This document shows positions 63,650 through 64,000 of a stretch of DNA of 64,000 nucleotides, in pieces. The stretch is from the NCBI RefSeq assembly GCF_000801955.1, contig NZ_JSZO01000007.1, positions 310,001 through 374,000 on the forward strand, in the 5' to 3' direction. This DNA is from Ralstonia sp. A12 (GTDB lineage: Bacteria > Pseudomonadota > Gammaproteobacteria > Burkholderiales > Burkholderiaceae). Position numbers and translations under genes: made by a program. The notes under the pieces are model-generated. The model made no database searches. It was not told where the DNA came from and saw nothing but the letters and a program-made list of their open reading frames with translations. Each line of letters starts with the position of its first letter. Positions within the stretch are counted from its first letter, which is position 1.

Positions 63650-64000
63650 ATGATGCGCTTGTCCCGCTTTTTTGCCGCGCTGCTCTGCGCGCTGTGCCTG
63701 GCCGCCGTGCCTGCTGCCACTTCGTGGGCCGCAGGGCAGCCGCTCACCCAGGCCGATCTCAAGCCCCTGGCTGAAGACGACTTCGACGCCAAGGTAAAAA
63801 CGCTCAACGCGCTGGCCGCCGCACCCGCAGAGCAGGCCGGCCCGATTCTGCAAGCGTTGCAGAACGATGCGCTGTTCTTCGCGCCCGCTGCCGGCATGGT
63901 GCGCCAAGATGGTGAGCGCTATCTCGATGCGATCTCCGGTCAGCCGGTGACCATCAAGGCGGACGATCTGCAATCCCTCACGTTGAACAACGCGCTGCGC
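63650..64000 (+). CDS. urtB: Urea ABC transporter permease UrtB (5' part)
   Basis: 117 codons are present and the frame runs off the window end. A signal-like N-terminus (MMRLSRFFAALLCALCLAAVP) is followed by the UrtB N-terminal periplasmic domain (DLKPLAEDDFDAKVKTLNALAA; FFAPAAGMVRQDGERYLDAISG). The membrane domain lies beyond the window. The first of two adjacent ATGs is used. Position after urtA makes the call secure. Confidence 0.93.
   Translation, partial: MMRLSRFFAALLCALCLAAVPAATSWAAGQPLTQADLKPLAEDDFDAKVKTLNALAAAPAEQAGPILQALQNDALFFAPAAGMVRQDGERYLDAISGQPVTIKADDLQSLTLNNALR

Overview
The window looks like chromosomal DNA of a Ralstonia-type betaproteobacterium (Burkholderiales). It is GC-rich throughout. 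Several neighbourhoods are familiar from that group: a 14-gene nuo operon followed by a DUF2818 gene, an ECF sigma factor with DUF3619 and DUF3106 genes, ilvBHC-psd-pssA-leuA, and urtA-urtB. There are no rRNA genes, insertion sequences, prophage genes or CRISPR arrays. One tRNA, tRNA-Leu(GAG), is present. Genus-level identity is inferred from protein sequence recognition and gene order, not from a database search.

Bases 1-14600 are mostly purine catabolism and molybdenum-related genes. A GntR/FCD regulator faces hiuH and puuD across a perfect inverted repeat. A five-gene leftward operon (xdhA-xdhB-xdhC-ade-guaD) converts adenine and guanine to urate and is divergent from a LysR regulator. Between them sits a GDT1-type manganese exporter gene behind a yybP-ykoY riboswitch. 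A tungstate/molybdate-binding protein (tupA-like) is divergent from a ModE-like one-component regulator.

Bases 14600-26100 hold an FtsX-type permease, a truncated haemoglobin, a LOG protein, a TetR regulator, and a leftward trio: PlcP-like phosphoesterase, Agt-like glycosyltransferase and diacylglycerol kinase. Three 11-bp repeats resembling a Pho box lie upstream, so I read this trio as a candidate phosphate-starvation lipid-remodelling operon. Next comes an ECF sigma operon.

Bases 26100-41700 are core metabolism: ilvB-ilvH-ilvC, psd-pssA, leuA behind a leucine attenuator, a solitary amino-acid-binding protein, rpsO, pnp with a long leader hairpin, tpiA and secG. Bases 41880-57240 carry tRNA-Leu and the complete complex I operon nuoA-N plus a DUF2818 gene. 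The right end has a NUDIX hydrolase, DUF1178, two acyl-CoA dehydrogenases, two MaoC-like proteins, and the start of a urea ABC transporter operon (urtA, partial urtB) behind a sigma-54 promoter.

Two themes connect the window. One is nitrogen scavenging, with purine oxidation at one end and urea uptake at the other. The other is phospholipid balance: psd and pssA make phosphatidylethanolamine, and the plc/agt/dgk trio may dismantle and recycle it. The best leads for new biology are the Pho-box lipid operon, the highly structured hiuH leader (951-1225), the leuA attenuator and the paired dyads upstream of the sigma-factor and ilvB genes.
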